A stretch of DNA of 64,000 nucleotides, taken from assembly GCA_017442365.1 (NCBI GenBank), contig JAFRZW010000008.1:1-64000 (forward strand), written 5' to 3'. Each line of letters begins with the position of its first letter. Positions within the stretch are counted from its first letter, which is position 1. A program made the translations under genes and the position numbers. The notes beneath the pieces are model-generated. The model ran no database searches, was not told the origin of the DNA, and was given only the letters and a program-made list of their open reading frames with translations. Positions 35,896 through 45,127 of the stretch are shown piece after piece. Origin of the DNA: Rikenellaceae bacterium. Lineage in GTDB: Bacteria; Bacteroidota; Bacteroidia; Bacteroidales; Rikenellaceae.

Positions 35896-36552
35896 ATGAC
35901 TATGAACAAAACCAACAACACAGCTCACTCGGTCGGCGAGTCGATCGACGAGCGTCGAAGTCTGGAAATCATCTCGCAGATGATCGCCGACACCTCACGA
36001 AAAATCGAACAGAACAGCAGCCTCTACTTCCTCGCGTGGGGTTATACGACGGTGCTTGTATCGCTCTTCGAGTACATTGTGTGGGTTGCCGACCTGAACA
36101 AATCGTGGCTCTGGGCGTGGTGGCTGATCCCCGTAATCGGTGGCATAGCGACGTTGCTGCTCGGTCGCCGCGAGCGCAAAGTGGGCGCACAGCCCAAATC
36201 GTACCTCGACCGCAGTGTGAGTGCCGTTTGGACCGTATTGGGACTCTCGTGGTGGATTGCATTCGTTGTGTTTTTCGACAATGCGAGCGCCTTCTACTTC
36301 CTCATTGCGTTTATGATGGGTATCGGAACGACCATATCGGGCGCTATATGCCGCCAACGTCTGCTGACGGTTTGTGGCGCGGTGTCGATCGTGATGTCGG
36401 TGATTTTCCCGATGAAACATTGGTTTGTAACCAATTATCAGATCGCCAACCCTGCTCTATTCTACTCGGATATTCTTATCTTTGCAGCGATATTCGTGGT
36501 GATGATGATCGTGCCTGGGCACATCTACCTGCACCGCGCCAAAAGATCATAG
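35896..36552 (+). CDS. Hypothetical inner-membrane protein
   Basis: 218 residues from MTMNKTN (35896; MNKTN at 35902 also possible). A charged N-terminal 45 residues (RRSLEIISQMIADTSRKIEQ) precede five to six hydrophobic segments. Family not named. It is followed 4 bases later by a small winged-helix regulator, a pairing common in Bacteroidetes, so its level is probably under that regulator. Confidence 0.8.
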   Translation: MTMNKTNNTAHSVGESIDERRSLEIISQMIADTSRKIEQNSSLYFLAWGYTTVLVSLFEYIVWVADLNKSWLWAWWLIPVIGGIATLLLGRRERKVGAQPKSYLDRSVSAVWTVLGLSWWIAFVVFFDNASAFYFLIAFMMGIGTTISGAICRQRLLTVCGAVSIVMSVIFPMKHWFVTNYQIANPALFYSDILIFAAIFVVMMIVPGHIYLHRAKRS

Positions 36553-36556
36553 AGCG

Positions 36557-36838
36557 ATGCTTCGAGAACTTAACCCACTGTTACACTCAGAGTTACGACT
36601 TGCCGTGATGTCGATACTGATTGGTGTCGAGAGTGCCGACTTTGTCTTTCTGCGCAAGCAGACAGGCGCAACGGCCGGCAACCTGAGTGTGCAGATCGAC
36701 AAGTTGCAACGGGCAGGCTACATCGAGGTCGAAAAGAGCTTTCGAGGCAAGATGCCCTGCACCGTTTGCCGAATGACAGACACGGGGCGAGAAGCGTTTG
36801 CCGAGTATGTCGATGCACTGAAATCCTACATCGGGTAA
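36557..36838 (+). CDS. Small winged-helix transcriptional regulator (HTH_34 type)
   Basis: 93 residues. A single winged-helix domain: LNPLLHSELRLAVMSILIG, recognition region ATAGNLSVQIDKLQRAGYIE, wing VEKSFRGKMPCTVCRMTDTG. It resembles the MarR/ArsR-like winged-helix proteins that accompany membrane-protein genes. No sensor domain. Same operon as the membrane protein. Confidence 0.88.
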   Translation: MLRELNPLLHSELRLAVMSILIGVESADFVFLRKQTGATAGNLSVQIDKLQRAGYIEVEKSFRGKMPCTVCRMTDTGREAFAEYVDALKSYIG

Positions 36839-36858
36839 CCACACCCAACGACAATAGA

Positions 36859-36890
36859 AAACCGCACCCCTACGTATAGAGGTGCGGTTT
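36859..36890. terminator. Bidirectional terminator
   Basis: Stem AAACCGCACC with GGTGCGGTTT between convergent genes. Confidence 0.85.
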
Positions 36891-36910
36891 GGTTTTGTCG
36901 AGCGGGCTAA

Positions 36911-37612
36911 CTATTCGAGCACAAATTTCGCCTGCACGTTGGCCGTCAGTTTGAGCTTGCGGAACTCGGGCTGCTCGACCACACCGGCAGCCATATCGGC
37001 AGCCGACTCCTCGACGTAGGCCTTCACGTTTGCCATACGGAAAACCGTGGGCTGGCTCGATTGGTAGTAATTGATATAGAACGCCTTGCCTATTGTCTGA
37101 TCAACTGCCGCAGCCAACGATTGAGCCGTCGAGCGAGCATTGCGCATCGCCTCGTCGCGCACCTCACCGCGCAGTTTCTCGATGTCGGTGTGGGTTGCCT
37201 TCTCGATCCCGATTGCCGTAATGCCAACCGCCTGCAACGCTACATAGACCTCGCCTACAATCGACGGCTCGGTCAGTTGCAGCTGGTAGCTTTTGGTAGT
37301 TACGGCCTGCGAGCGCTTCAAACGGCTGCTCGAAATATCATTCACACGCAGCTGCTCCTTGGTGTCGATACCGAGCGAACGCAACGCGCGGATCATATCC
37401 TGCTCCTGCTCATCGACCGTAATGCGACCCTTCGATTCGCGCTCGTTTATGGTGATTGTCAGGTAGATAAGGTTCGGCTCGATCTCTCGCTCGGCCACAC
37501 CATTCACCTCGACATAGCTCGGAAATGCTTGCTCGGCAAATACCTGCGCCTGCGCACCGATCGCCATCATCGCAGCCGCCAGAAAAAGGATTACTCGTTT
37601 CATTTTGTTCAC
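36911..37612 (-). CDS. SIMPL-domain (DUF541) secreted protein
   Basis: 233 residues. Signal peptide (1-22, GAQAQ), then the SIMPL/DUF541 domain (VEVNGVAEREIEPNLIYLTITI at its start, split around residue 45; KATHTDIEKLRGEVRDEAM in the middle). Such proteins are periplasmic or membrane-linked; their molecular role is poorly known. 47 bases after the stop of the M23-like gene, possibly co-transcribed. Confidence 0.9.
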   Translation of the reverse strand: MNKMKRVILFLAAAMMAIGAQAQVFAEQAFPSYVEVNGVAEREIEPNLIYLTITINERESKGRITVDEQEQDMIRALRSLGIDTKEQLRVNDISSSRLKRSQAVTTKSYQLQLTEPSIVGEVYVALQAVGITAIGIEKATHTDIEKLRGEVRDEAMRNARSTAQSLAAAVDQTIGKAFYINYYQSSQPTVFRMANVKAYVEESAADMAAGVVEQPEFRKLKLTANVQAKFVLE

Positions 37613-37659
37613 ACGTTTTAGGAATGTAACTTAACAATATAACTGACCTCCTTGCAAAT

Positions 37660-38547
37660 TTATTGCCTACGACGGCGTTTCTTTTCGCGCGAAGTCATCT
37701 CACGCTCCACAAGTTCGTCATCGACCACCGCCCGATACTCCACTCCGTGGCGCAAGTGCGTAACCCCCAAATCGGTTTTGAAGAGGGGAATAAATCGCTG
37801 ATACTCAGTCTTCACCCCTCGCTCAGTCCAAACATAATCACAAACCTCAAAGAAGAACAGATATCGTTCGCCCTCGAAACTCCACGGGAAACCAATCGGA
37901 GTGTCGGGATAGACCGTCTGCCCCACCTCGACCAATATCGCATTAGGGTTAAGCATCTTGTAGAAGGCGTACGACCCATCGGCGTGCTCGACCGTAACAT
38001 AGGCTCGCTCGGTGGTGGAGATCAACGACTTACTCTGTTCGGTAGTCTGTGTTTCGATTCTCACAACAACACCCTTACGCGCCGCATAGATCGTGTCGGT
38101 AGGCTCAGCATCGAATACCGACGATGAGATCAATCTATTCTCATTCTTCAAATAGAGATCATACATATCGACAACATTTCGCCTGTTGGTCAATTTTTGT
38201 GTACTGACGGGCAGACGATAGACAAACGTCGTATCGGGCTCAGCCTCAACGTCGCCATAGAACCAACGATATGAATAGCTATACCCAATATGAGAGTCCG
38301 CATCGATCGGGCGCAGACGCTCCAAATTGAGGTTCGCGCTTCCCACAGTATAGATTCCGTCGCCATAGAGCGACGTATTCTCCAACTTCTTGAAGGTCAG
38401 AGCAACGGTAATTTTGCCTGCAAAACTCTTCTCTGCCCAAATGCGGACGCTCTTGTCCTCCATTCGTTCGGATTTGACCTCAAAAGGATTTTGTGATGAT
38501 GCCGAAAATGAGAGCATTAGCGCCACAAACGCGAATATCCATTTCAT
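37660..38547 (-). CDS. Secreted protein with a degenerate M23-like domain
   Basis: 295 residues from MKWIFAF (38547). Signal peptide (FSASSQ). About 160-260 resembles the LytM/M23 beta-barrel (AARKGVVVRIETQTTE, then YVTVEHADGSYAFYKMLNPN and VEVGQTVYPDTPIGF), but the position of the HxH zinc pair reads YAFYKML, and no other zinc His is in place. A non-catalytic, binding-type M23 domain is likely. Basic C-terminus (SREKKRRRRQ). It has its own promoter. Confidence 0.78.
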   Translation of the reverse strand: MKWIFAFVALMLSFSASSQNPFEVKSERMEDKSVRIWAEKSFAGKITVALTFKKLENTSLYGDGIYTVGSANLNLERLRPIDADSHIGYSYSYRWFYGDVEAEPDTTFVYRLPVSTQKLTNRRNVVDMYDLYLKNENRLISSSVFDAEPTDTIYAARKGVVVRIETQTTEQSKSLISTTERAYVTVEHADGSYAFYKMLNPNAILVEVGQTVYPDTPIGFPWSFEGERYLFFFEVCDYVWTERGVKTEYQRFIPLFKTDLGVTHLRHGVEYRAVVDDELVEREMTSREKKRRRRQ

Positions 38548-38590
38548 CGTGTTCTCGTTTTTTTGGGGGGGTGAATTTATCTGCTTTTTA

Positions 38591-38622
38591 CAAAGATAGA
38601 AAAGATTTTTCCGAATTGCAAA
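38591..38622 (-). promoter_or_regulatory. Promoter of the M23-like/SIMPL genes
   Basis: Minus-strand TTTG (38619-38622), 20-base spacer, TATCTTTG (38591-38598). Confidence 0.8.
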
Positions 38623-38633
38623 CCTCCCCATAC

Positions 38634-38664
38634 AAAAAGCCGCGCCCACCAAGTGGACACGGCT
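38634..38664 (-). terminator. Terminator of the kbl-lrp-queD operon
   Basis: Imperfect stem AGCCGCGCCCAC/GTGGACACGGCT followed by TTTTTG on the minus strand. Confidence 0.7.
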
Positions 38665-38665
38665 A

Positions 38666-38805
38666 ATTTTGAATCTTGAATCTTAAACCGACGCCAAGCC
38701 GAATGCCGAACCAGCTGGCTGAGTTTGGCTGAGGCGCGAAGGAGGAAAAGCAGCCGCAGGCTGATTAATCTTAAATCCTAAATTTTGAATCTTGAATCTT
38801 GAATT
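38666..38805. repeat. Heptad microsatellites flanking an imperfect palindrome
   Basis: Heptad runs at 38666-38685 and 38780-38805 enclose an imperfect inverted repeat around ACCAGCTGGCT (38694-38745). Same composite style as the G-run elements, but without the G-run. Confidence 0.6.
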
Positions 38806-39262
38806 AAGCATTATCCTCGGCCAGCCACTCAGCATACGAGGTGGCCGTTTCGTACAGACGCAGTGCCGTAAGTTCGACTCCCTCAGGCAATTCGGCCATT
38901 ATGCGAGCCGCAAAATCCGAGATCATATTCTCGCACGTAGGCTGATAATCGACCTCGACAACGCGACCGAAACGATCGTTCAGCACCCCGAGAATCTGCT
39001 CGTTACGCTCCGAGCGACGGATCACCAACGAGTGGTCCAAACGATCGACAACCAAGCGATTGACAATCGATTTGAGCACTCCGAAATCGACCACCATACC
39101 GCACTTGGGCGAGCCCTCGTCAGCACACGGCACTCCGCGCACCGTTACAAACAGACGATACGAATGGCCGTGAATCTCGCGGCACGCACCATCGTAGCCG
39201 TCGAGCGTGTGCGCCATCTCGAACGAGAACTGCTTTGTTACACGTACTACACTCATCATCAA
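38804..39262 (-). CDS. queD: 6-carboxy-tetrahydropterin synthase
   Basis: 152 residues. PTPS fold; zinc His at 18 (FEMAH), 31 and 33 (EIHGHSY), and catalytic Cys27 four residues before His31 (CREIHGHSY). Makes CPH4 in the queuosine/7-deazapurine pathway; no other que genes are nearby. Start could be MSVVRV two codons inward. Last gene after kbl and lrp. Confidence 0.9.
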   Translation of the reverse strand: MMMSVVRVTKQFSFEMAHTLDGYDGACREIHGHSYRLFVTVRGVPCADEGSPKCGMVVDFGVLKSIVNRLVVDRLDHSLVIRRSERNEQILGVLNDRFGRVVEVDYQPTCENMISDFAARIMAELPEGVELTALRLYETATSYAEWLAEDNA

Positions 39263-39269
39263 GCGCGTT

Positions 39270-39743
39270 TTAGTCCTTCAAACAATCGACATAGACCTGA
39301 CGCTGGAACACCTCGTTCATCGAGATATAGGTCTGCGTGGTCGAGACGCCCTGAATCTGCAAAATGCGGTCGAAGATCGTCGTCATCAAGTGCTCGTTGT
39401 CGATACAGTAGAGTTTGATCAGCAGATTATACTCGCCCGTAACATAATGGCACTCAACGATCTCGGGAATCTGACGCAGCTGAGCTACCGTCGTGTTGTT
39501 CTGCGTCGGATCCTGCAAGCGGATACCGATAAACGCGCAAACATCGAAACCCAACGAACGCGGATCGACCATCAATCGGCTGCCGAGAATCACGCCCGAC
39601 TCGTCGAGTTTTTTGATGCGCTGGTGGATTGCCGCACCCGAAATGCCGCACTCGCGTGCGATCTCCAAGAAGGGCATTCGCGCATTCTTGATCAGAAATT
39701 TCAATATCTTGCGATCAATCGCATCTATGGTTACTTTACTCAT
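39270..39743 (-). CDS. Lrp/AsnC-family regulator
   Basis: 157 residues. N-terminal HTH (about 5-60: IDAIDRKILKFLIKNARMPF, then GISGAAIHQRIKKLDESGVI) and a C-terminal RAM/ligand domain (about 70-155: VCAFIGIRLQ, CHYVTGEYNLLIKLYC). Lies between kbl and queD (20 and 7 base gaps), so it probably controls its own operon in response to an amino acid such as Gly or Thr; inference. Confidence 0.93.
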   Translation of the reverse strand: MSKVTIDAIDRKILKFLIKNARMPFLEIARECGISGAAIHQRIKKLDESGVILGSRLMVDPRSLGFDVCAFIGIRLQDPTQNNTTVAQLRQIPEIVECHYVTGEYNLLIKLYCIDNEHLMTTIFDRILQIQGVSTTQTYISMNEVFQRQVYVDCLKD

Positions 39744-39763
39744 TTTCAGCTGTTTTTAGTCGA

Positions 39764-40951
39764 TTACTTCAAAACTCCCAACTCGCGGCCGATCTTCACG
39801 AAAGCCTCGACACAACGATCCAACTGCTCGCGCGTATGACCTGCCGAAACCTGCACACGGATACGTGCCTGACCCTTCGGAACCACCGGATAGTAGAAGC
39901 CCGTAACGTAGATACCCTCGTCGAGCAACTTAGCTGCAAACTTCTGCGACAGCGGAGCATCGTACAACATCACAGCGCAGATTGCCGACTGCGTAGGCTT
40001 GATATCGAAGCCAGCCTCGATCATACGTGCGCGGAAGTGCTCGACATTCTCCACCAGACGGTCGTGCAGCGCGTCGCTCTCGGCCAACATACGGAATACC
40101 TCCAAACTCGCACCCACAACTGCGGGGGGCACCGAGTTCGAGAACAGATAGGGACGCGAACGCTGACGCAGCAGCTCGATAATCTCGCGGCGACCCGTCG
40201 TGAAACCACCGATACCGCCACCAAACGCCTTACCAAGCGTACCGGTGATAATATCCACCTTGCCGCGCAGATCGAACGTCTCGGTTACACCGCGACCCGT
40301 CGCACCGACAACGCCTGCCGAGTGGCACTCATCGACCATCACCAGCGCGTCGTACTTCTCAGCCAAGCGGCAGATCTCGTCCATCGGAGCCACGTTGCCG
40401 TCCATCGAGAAGACACCGTCGGTTACCACTATACGGAAACGCTGCGCCTGAGCCTTCTTCAAGCACTCCTCCAACTCGGCCATATCGGCATTGGCATAGC
40501 GATAGCGCTGAGCCTTGCACAGACGCACACCGTCGATAATCGAGGCGTGGTTCAGCGCGTCCGAAATGATGGCGTCCTCCTCGGTCAGCAGCGGCTCGAA
40601 CACACCTCCATTGGCATCGAAACAAGCTGCATAGAGAATCGTGTCCTCGGTGCCAAAGTACTCAGCAATAGCCGCTTCGAGCTGTTTGTGAATATCCTGC
40701 GTACCGCAAATAAAGCGCACCGACGACATACCGAAACCGTGCGAATCCATCGCCTTCTTAGCGGCCTCGATCAGACGCGGATTGTCCGAAAGACCCAAAT
40801 AGTTATTGGCACAGAAGTTCAAAACCTGTTTGTCGGCCACCGTAATTTCGGCACGCTGCGCCGAGGTGATGATACGCTCCGATTTGTAAAGACCCGCCTC
40901 ACGAATCTCCGCGAGGGTCTGTTGAAGATGCTCTTTGATTTTACCGTACAT
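39764..40951 (-). CDS. kbl: Glycine C-acetyltransferase (2-amino-3-ketobutyrate CoA ligase)
   Basis: 395 residues, standard. PLP enzyme of threonine breakdown: 2-amino-3-ketobutyrate + CoA gives glycine + acetyl-CoA. MYGKIKEHLQ at 40951 is the usual start. PLP Lys241 (GTLGKAFGG), VDECHSAG, and SARIRVQVSAGHT-like end (ARIRVQVSAGHT). No tdh is adjacent. First gene of the kbl-lrp-queD operon. Confidence 0.95.
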   Translation of the reverse strand: MYGKIKEHLQQTLAEIREAGLYKSERIITSAQRAEITVADKQVLNFCANNYLGLSDNPRLIEAAKKAMDSHGFGMSSVRFICGTQDIHKQLEAAIAEYFGTEDTILYAACFDANGGVFEPLLTEEDAIISDALNHASIIDGVRLCKAQRYRYANADMAELEECLKKAQAQRFRIVVTDGVFSMDGNVAPMDEICRLAEKYDALVMVDECHSAGVVGATGRGVTETFDLRGKVDIITGTLGKAFGGGIGGFTTGRREIIELLRQRSRPYLFSNSVPPAVVGASLEVFRMLAESDALHDRLVENVEHFRARMIEAGFDIKPTQSAICAVMLYDAPLSQKFAAKLLDEGIYVTGFYYPVVPKGQARIRVQVSAGHTREQLDRCVEAFVKIGRELGVLK

Positions 40952-41031
40952 AGTATTAGAAATTATTGTTTTAGTCTTCGTTTTAGGTTTGCGGTTGCTC
41001 AAAAATCGAGCACACCGCCACAATTCAAGAA

Positions 41032-41039
41032 CAAAGATA
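41032..41039 (-). promoter_or_regulatory. Likely kbl -7 element
   Basis: Minus-strand TATCTTTG about 80 bases before kbl. The -33 box is not at normal spacing. Confidence 0.5.
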
Positions 41040-41137
41040 AAAGTTTTTTCGCAAACTCAGCTACGTTTCGCCCAACTTTTTCACAAAAAGGTTACAAATC
41101 GTAACGCAGCAGCAAGTTAAGGATTGTAAGAAGACGA

Positions 41138-41203
41138 TTCACAATTCACAATTCACAATTCACAATTCAAGATTCAAAATTAAATATTTGCGATTCAAGA
41201 TTA
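41138..41203. repeat. Heptad microsatellite
   Basis: TTCACAA/TTCAAGA/TTCAAAA units at the left end of a repeat-filled intergenic region (41138-41502) that holds no gene. Confidence 0.8.
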
Positions 41204-41214
41204 AAAAAGCAGAA

Positions 41215-41280
41215 CACGCCCATATGGCGTGCACCTTCGCGGGCTCGCCCTACGGGCGACCGCCCCAGCCCGCGAAGGTG
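41215..41280 (-). repeat. Three-stem G-run repeat element, copy 2
   Basis: Minus strand: outer stem CACCTTCGCGGGCT/AGCCCGCGAAGGTG (41232-41245 with 41267-41280), GGGGCGG, inner hairpin CGCCC/GGGCG, then tail hairpin CACGCC/GGGCGTG containing GCCATATGGGC. Confidence 0.75.
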
Positions 41281-41334
41281 AGCTCTAATTGAATGCAAAG
41301 TGAAAGTAGCTGAGTCCCCACCGCCAATGATGAG

Positions 41335-41415
41335 CCCGCCATATGGGCGGGTTTTACTATATTTGGTTAGCTAAAATAAAACACTCTTCGCGGGCTGGTG
41401 CGGTTGCCCGCGAAG
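41335..41415 (+). repeat. Degenerate G-run element, copy 3, with CATATG tail hairpin
   Basis: A tail hairpin CCCGCC-ATAT-GGGCGGG (41335-41351) followed by TTTTACT. Then an outer stem CTTCGCGGGC/GCCCGCGAAG (41386-41415) whose inner hairpin is lost. Confidence 0.6.
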
Positions 41416-41463
41416 GTGCGCACAAGGAATTTATTTAAAATTAATTTGATATAAATGAAAGCA

Positions 41464-41502
41464 AAGTAAATAATTTTGAATTTTGAATCTTGAATTTTGA
41501 AT
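41464..41502. repeat. Heptad microsatellite
   Basis: TTTTGAA/TCTTGAA units closing the repeat region before pgk. Confidence 0.75.
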
Positions 41503-41531
41503 TATATATATGTGTATTGCGAAAAAATTAG

Positions 41532-41539
41532 TAACTTTG
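41532..41539 (+). promoter_or_regulatory. pgk promoter -7 element
   Basis: TAACTTTG, about 60 bases before the pgk start. No well-spaced TTTG upstream. Confidence 0.6.
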
Positions 41540-41599
41540 TCCCGATTATGTCCAATGCAAATTCGAAGATCTAATAACTCAATAAATTTCATTACAACT

Positions 41600-42850
41600 A
41601 TGGCAAAAATCGAAACTTACGATTTCAAAGGCAAGCGCGCAATCGTTCGCGTGGATTTCAATGTGCCCCTCAACGAGAATGGCCAGATCACCGATGATAC
41701 CCGTATCCGCGGTGCACTCCCCACTCTCAAAAAGGTACTCGCTGACGGCGGCAGCCTTATCATTATGTCGCATATGGGCAAGCCCAAGGGCAAGGTGAAT
41801 GCTAAGTTCTCGCTCAGCCAGATCGTTGACGCAGTGAGCGAGAAGCTCGGCGTGAAGGTTCAGTTCGCTGAGGATTGCGCTAAGGCTTCGGAGCAGGCTG
41901 CTGCGTTGAAGGCTGGTGAGGTGCTGATGCTCGAAAACCTCCGTTTCTATCCCGAGGAGGAGGGCAAACCCGTCGGTATCGACAAGGAGGATCCCGCTTA
42001 CGACGAGGCTAAGAAGGCTATGAAGGCTTCGCAGAAGGAGTTCGCTAAGACTTTGGCATCGTATGCTGACTGCTATATCAACGACGCTTTCGGTACGGCT
42101 CACCGCAAGCACGCTTCGACGGCTGTTATCGCTGACTACTTCACCTCGGAGAACAAGATGCTCGGCTACCTGATGGAGAAGGAGGTCGAGGCTGTCGATA
42201 ACATTCTGAGCAACATCAAGCGCCCCTTCACCGCAATTATGGGTGGTTCGAAGGTTTCGACCAAGATCGGTATCATCGAGAACCTGATGGACAAGGTTGA
42301 TAACCTGATTCTGTGTGGTGGTATGACCTACACCTTTGCAAAGGCTCAGGGCGGTAAGATCGGTAAGTCGATCTGCGAGGACGACAAGCTCGATCTGGCT
42401 TTGGAGATTATGGCTAAGGCAAAGGCTAAGGGCGTAAATCTCGTGCTGGGTGTTGACTGCGTTGCAGGCGACGACTTCAAGAACGATTGCAACACCATCA
42501 TCTGCCCCGCTAACGAGATCCCCGACGCATTCGAGGGTATGGACGCAGGTCCGGCAACGCGCGAGAAGTTCGCAGCTGCTATCGAGGGTGCCAAGACCAT
42601 TCTGTGGAACGGCCCCGCAGGTGTATTCGAGTTCGATAACTTCACCGGTGGCTCGCGTGCTATCGCTGAGGCTATCGCTAAGGCTACGGCTGAGGGCGCA
42701 TTCTCGCTCATCGGTGGTGGCGACTCGGTGGCTTGCATCAACAAGTTCGGTATGGCCGATAAGGTTTCGTACATCTCGACCGGTGGTGGCGCTCTGTTGG
42801 AGGCTATCGAGGGTAAGGTTCTGCCGGGTGTAGCAGCTATCAACGAGTAA
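41600..42850 (+). CDS. pgk: Phosphoglycerate kinase
   Basis: 416 residues from MAKIETY. Glycolytic ATP-forming step: 1,3-bisphosphoglycerate + ADP. Signatures [12 protein letters not shown] (N-domain), [15 protein letters not shown] loop, [10 protein letters not shown], and [13 protein letters not shown] (nucleotide site). High-expression codon bias. Terminator directly downstream. Confidence 0.98.
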   Translation: MAKIETYDFKGKRAIVRVDFNVPLNENGQITDDTRIRGALPTLKKVLADGGSLIIMSHMGKPKGKVNAKFSLSQIVDAVSEKLGVKVQFAEDCAKASEQAAALKAGEVLMLENLRFYPEEEGKPVGIDKEDPAYDEAKKAMKASQKEFAKTLASYADCYINDAFGTAHRKHASTAVIADYFTSENKMLGYLMEKEVEAVDNILSNIKRPFTAIMGGSKVSTKIGIIENLMDKVDNLILCGGMTYTFAKAQGGKIGKSICEDDKLDLALEIMAKAKAKGVNLVLGVDCVAGDDFKNDCNTIICPANEIPDAFEGMDAGPATREKFAAAIEGAKTILWNGPAGVFEFDNFTGGSRAIAEAIAKATAEGAFSLIGGGDSVACINKFGMADKVSYISTGGGALLEAIEGKVLPGVAAINE

Positions 42851-42878
42851 CAAACAAGTATTTAAGATATTTCTTGTC

Positions 42879-42917
42879 GGGGTTGGACGGCGCATAAAGG
42901 CTGTCCGCCCCTTTTTT
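42879..42917 (+). terminator. pgk terminator
   Basis: Stem GGGGTTGGACGGC (42879-42891) with GCTGTCCGCCCC (42900-42911) and T6. Confidence 0.88.
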
Positions 42918-42943
42918 AGAAAAAACTACACACACAAAAAACA

Positions 42944-44980
42944 ATGAAACGATTGATGATACTTATTTCGGCAGCTGCAATGATCGGCTGCGCCGAGGGT
43001 GGCGTGAAGCGCGAAAGTGTGCCTGCGATCGACACTACAAACTTCGATAAATCGATCGCCTTGAACGAGGATTTCTACGAGCACGCAACGCGCGGCTGGC
43101 AGCAGAAACACCCCTTGAAGCCCGAATTTTCGCGCTACGGTTCGTTCGATATGTTGCGCGAAACCAACGAAAAACAGATCAATGAACTCTTCCAGTCGAT
43201 GACCTCAATGAAGGCCGAAGCGGGCTCGGTCGAGCAGAAGATCTCGGATCTCTATAAGCTCGGTATGGACTCGGTGCGCCTGAACGAGGAGGCGCTGGCT
43301 CCCGTCAAGGAGGATCTGGCTAAGATCTACGCTATCACCGACTTGCAGACGATGATCCCCGTGCTGGTCGAGTTGCACAACAGTGTGAGCAACCCGCTGT
43401 TCGGGCTGGGTGTCGATGCCGATCTGATGAATAGCACGCAGAACATTCTCTACGCTCAGCAGTCGGGCCTCGGTATGGGCAACCGCGACTACTACCTCGA
43501 CGAGGAGAACGCATCGAAGCGTGAGGGTTACGTTGCATTCCTGACCAAGGCATTCGAGATGGCCGAGGTGGAGGGTGCAGCCGAGAAAGCTGCGGCAGTT
43601 CTCGACTTCGAGACCAAGATGGCTAAGGATTTCCGCTCGATGGTCGAGCTGCGCGACATCAGCGCAAACTACAACCCCACCACGCGCGAGGCATTCGTTT
43701 CGCGTTACGATGCGATTGATTGGGAGAGCTACTTTGCGGCTGTCGGCATTGGCGAGTTCGAGCAGATGGTCGTAGGTCAGCCCGAGGTGCTCGACGCTGT
43801 GAACAAGCTGCTCAAATCGACTCCGATCGAGGTCGTAAAGGATTACTTGGCAGCAGGTTACCTGCGTAGCGCGGCATCGTACCTAAACGACGAACTGAAC
43901 GCAGCATCGTTCGATTTCTTCGGTCGTCAGATGTCGGGTGCTCAGCAGCAGCGTCCCCGTTGGAAGCGCGCTATGGGCGTGCCCAACTCGATCTTGGGCG
44001 AAGCGGTCGGCAAGATGTATGTTGCAAAATATTTCCCCGAGGAGGACAAGGTTCGTATGACCGAATTGGTCAAGAACTTGCAGGTGGCTCTGGGTCAGCA
44101 TATCGAGGCTTTGGAGTGGATGAGCGACGAGACGAAAGCACGCGCTCAGGAGAAGCTCGCAGCATTCACCGTCAAGATCGGTTACCCCGACAAGTGGAAG
44201 GATTATTCGTCGCTCGAAATCGACCCCACACTCTCGTACTGGGAGAACCTCAAGCGCGCAAATGCTTGGTACACTGCCGATAACTTCGCAAAGTTGGGCA
44301 AGCCCGTCGATCGCGACGAGTGGTTTATGTCTCCCCAGACGGTCAATGCCTACTACAACCCCACCACCAACGAGATCTGCTTCCCCGCTGCAATTCTGCA
44401 ACCTCCCTTCTACAACTCGGAGGCTGACGACGCGGTGAACTATGGCGCTATCGGCGTTGTGATCGGCCACGAGATGACCCACGGATTCGACGATCAGGGT
44501 CGTCAGTTCGACAAGGACGGCAACCTGAACGATTGGTGGACCGCAGCCGACGCAGCCGCTTTCAACGAGCGTGCCGACAAGTTGGTTGCTCAGTTCGACG
44601 CTATCGAGGTGCTGGCAGCAAAGGAGGATCAGCCCGCCATATTCGCAAATGGTCGCCTGTCGCTCGGTGAGAACATCGCCGATCAGGGTGGTCTGCGTGT
44701 GGCTATGACCGCCCTGCGCAACTCGCTCGAAGGCAAGGAGACACCCGCTCCGATCGACGGCTACACCGCCGAGCAGCGTTTCTACCTCTCGTACGCTACG
44801 CTGTGGGCACAGAACATTCGCGACGAGGAGATCGCTCGTCTGACCAAGGTCGATGTTCACTCGCTCGGCAAAAACCGCGTGAACGCAACGTTGCGCAACA
44901 TCGAGGATTTCTACACGGCATTCTCGATCGAGGACGGCGCGATGTTTATGCCCGTCGAGGAGCGCGTTGTGATCTGGTAA
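42944..44980 (+). CDS. M13-family metallopeptidase (PepO/neprilysin-like) lipoprotein
   Basis: 678 residues. Signal with AMIGC (Cys16), so probably anchored in the outer membrane or periplasm. Peptidase_M13_N (about 40-420), then the catalytic domain (about 470-678): NAYYNPTTNEICFPAAILQ, zinc motif HEMTH (509-513), second zinc Glu576 (GENIADQGG). Cleaves small peptides. The canonical C-terminal CxxW is replaced by VVIW. Own terminator downstream. Confidence 0.95.
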   Translation: MKRLMILISAAAMIGCAEGGVKRESVPAIDTTNFDKSIALNEDFYEHATRGWQQKHPLKPEFSRYGSFDMLRETNEKQINELFQSMTSMKAEAGSVEQKISDLYKLGMDSVRLNEEALAPVKEDLAKIYAITDLQTMIPVLVELHNSVSNPLFGLGVDADLMNSTQNILYAQQSGLGMGNRDYYLDEENASKREGYVAFLTKAFEMAEVEGAAEKAAAVLDFETKMAKDFRSMVELRDISANYNPTTREAFVSRYDAIDWESYFAAVGIGEFEQMVVGQPEVLDAVNKLLKSTPIEVVKDYLAAGYLRSAASYLNDELNAASFDFFGRQMSGAQQQRPRWKRAMGVPNSILGEAVGKMYVAKYFPEEDKVRMTELVKNLQVALGQHIEALEWMSDETKARAQEKLAAFTVKIGYPDKWKDYSSLEIDPTLSYWENLKRANAWYTADNFAKLGKPVDRDEWFMSPQTVNAYYNPTTNEICFPAAILQPPFYNSEADDAVNYGAIGVVIGHEMTHGFDDQGRQFDKDGNLNDWWTAADAAAFNERADKLVAQFDAIEVLAAKEDQPAIFANGRLSLGENIADQGGLRVAMTALRNSLEGKETPAPIDGYTAEQRFYLSYATLWAQNIRDEEIARLTKVDVHSLGKNRVNATLRNIEDFYTAFSIEDGAMFMPVEERVVIW

Positions 44981-45009
44981 CAAGTACCTTATTATATTAT
45001 TAGAAAAGT

Positions 45010-45040
45010 GGAGTTGCTCGCAAGGCAACTCCATTTTTTT
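45010..45040 (+). terminator. Terminator of the M13 peptidase gene
   Basis: Stem GGAGTTGC/GCAACTCC followed by ATTTTTTT. Confidence 0.9.
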
Positions 45041-45117
45041 GTCCCCTAAATATTGCGGAATGTGGGGTCAGAGAAAAATAATTGTGCATTGAGCATTGTG
45101 AATTGTGAATTGATGCG

Positions 45118-45125
45118 TACCTTTG
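45118..45125 (+). promoter_or_regulatory. rnpB promoter -7 element
   Basis: TACCTTTG just before the 5' end of the RNase P RNA, with a partial -33 (ATTG, 45095-45098) at 19 bases. The -33 lies in a heptad-like run. Confidence 0.65.
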
Positions 45126-45127
45126 CA

